49,071 nt of DNA from positions 1-49,071 of the forward strand of contig NZ_FMDN01000031.1 in the NCBI RefSeq assembly GCF_900090245.1, given 5' to 3'. A program made the position numbers and the translations under genes. The notes beneath the pieces were generated by a model. That model was not told the origin of the DNA. It saw nothing but the letters and a program-made list of their open reading frames with translations, and did not search any database. Positions 48,718-49,071 of the stretch are shown in pieces (within the stretch, counting starts at the first letter, position 1; each line of letters opens with the position of its first letter). This DNA comes from Micromonospora halophytica (GTDB lineage: Bacteria > Actinomycetota > Actinomycetes > Mycobacteriales > Micromonosporaceae).

Positions 48718-49071
48718 GGCTCTTCGAAGTTGAGCGGGGTTCGCTGCTGGAGGCGGCCCGAGCGTGAAGGGCTCGCAGCTCATCGGTGATCATCTGAGTG
48801 TCTAAGTCGGATGGTCACAAGTGAAGAGCTGCGAGCATGGTCAACGATACGACCCGGCTGCTGGGTCTGGACGGCCTGGTGGCCGAGCGGGTCGAGCTGG
48901 ACGCCACCGGCGTCCCGGTGGTGCACCTGGCCACCGGTTGTGAACAGGCGCGATGCTGCCCGCAGTGCGGGCAGCGGGCGGTCCGGATCAAGCAGTGGAC
49001 CACGACCCGGCCGCGGGACCTGCCGGTCGGAGGCCGGCCGGTACGGCTGCGCTGGCGCAAGCGACGCTGGT
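48718..49071 (+). mobile_element. ISL3-family insertion sequence, left part (runs off right edge)
   Basis: Begins at 48718 with GGCTCTTCGAAGTTGAGCGG, which has the GGCTCTTC start typical of ISL3-type terminal repeats, and carries an ISL3 transposase start at 48837. The eight bases before it (48710-48717, GCCATGAC) should be repeated on the far side as target duplication. Inserted into the IS5-type transposase gene. Confidence 0.8.
48837..49071 (+). CDS. ISL3 family transposase, N-terminal part (cut by window edge)
   Basis: From ATG 48837 the frame is open to the window end: MVNDTTRLLGLDGLVAERVE, then a zinc-finger CCPQCGQRAV, and VRIKQWTTTRPRDLPVGGRP followed by VRLRWRKRRW. This is the usual N-terminus of ISL3 transposases, with the Cys pair C-P-x-C-G that binds zinc and the RDLP block; the DDE catalytic core would come beyond 49071. 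GAAGAG lies upstream as a weak ribosome binding site. Confidence 0.9.
   Translation, partial: MVNDTTRLLGLDGLVAERVELDATGVPVVHLATGCEQARCCPQCGQRAVRIKQWTTTRPRDLPVGGRPVRLRWRKRRW

Noticed and set aside
45088..49071. att repeat matching the tRNA-Leu 3' end
   Set aside because: I looked for the T-arm and acceptor sequence of the tRNA to the right of the integrase and saw no convincing copy; the far end may be outside the window.

Overview
The window is very GC-rich DNA from an actinomycete. GTG starts, 4-bp stop/start overlaps, a mycothiol-dependent isomerase, an F420-type LLM oxidoreductase, a conservon-like kinase pair and a WhiJ/BldB-type (XRE plus DUF397) pair all point that way. Gene content and style look most like Micromonospora or a close relative in Micromonosporaceae; this is an inference from gene families, not a marker-gene result.

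Layout. Positions 1-345 hold the 5' part of an IS5-type transposase that runs off the left edge. Then come an XRE/DUF5753 regulator with its DUF397 partner (396-1452), a DivIVA-like protein and a small overlapping ORF (1726-2291), a SARP/AfsR-type regulator (2534-4411), a small unknown protein, a RusA-fold-like protein and a tandem VOC protein (4437-6102). A four-gene sugar ABC importer with its own ATPase occupies 6471-10858. Next are an AlkZ-like winged-helix protein, a PRC/DUF2382 stress protein, a DUF4190 membrane protein, a WrbA-type flavoprotein, and a fused TrpE-TrpG anthranilate synthase preceded by a Trp-Trp leader peptide and two hairpins (attenuation). A FGGY sugar kinase and a conservon-like sensor kinase plus roadblock protein follow (16750-21217).

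The centre (21285-26545) is a cellulose-use locus: a Tat-type GH1 beta-glucosidase and a secreted CBM2-GH48 cellobiohydrolase, divergently transcribed, with three near-perfect CebR-type operators (consensus TGGGAGCGCTCCCA) around the shared 860-bp regulatory region. Housekeeping and accessory enzymes follow (DUF3159, PAP2 phosphatase, YbhB/PEBP, mycothiol-dependent isomerase-like protein, LtrA, LLM oxidoreductase, SDR). A candidate small RNA with an intrinsic terminator sits at about 26715-26825.

33007-43284 (minus strand) is a compact five-gene locus: a TPR/proline-rich/FN3 membrane protein, a membrane-anchored FN3 protein, MoxR ATPase, DUF58 protein and a TgpA-like transglutaminase-fold membrane protein that lacks the catalytic Cys and His. 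It looks like an envelope assembly or chaperone system whose peptidase-like member is no longer catalytic.

From the tRNA-Leu(GAG) gene (43509-43595) rightward the DNA looks acquired: a palindrome, an AbrB-like ORF overlapping a tyrosine recombinase, an unknown 445-aa membrane/coiled-coil protein, a uridine-kinase-like P-loop protein, a methyltransferase, and an IS5 transposase remnant cut by an ISL3-family element that runs off the right edge.

Starts and families were read by eye without database searches; confidence values reflect that.
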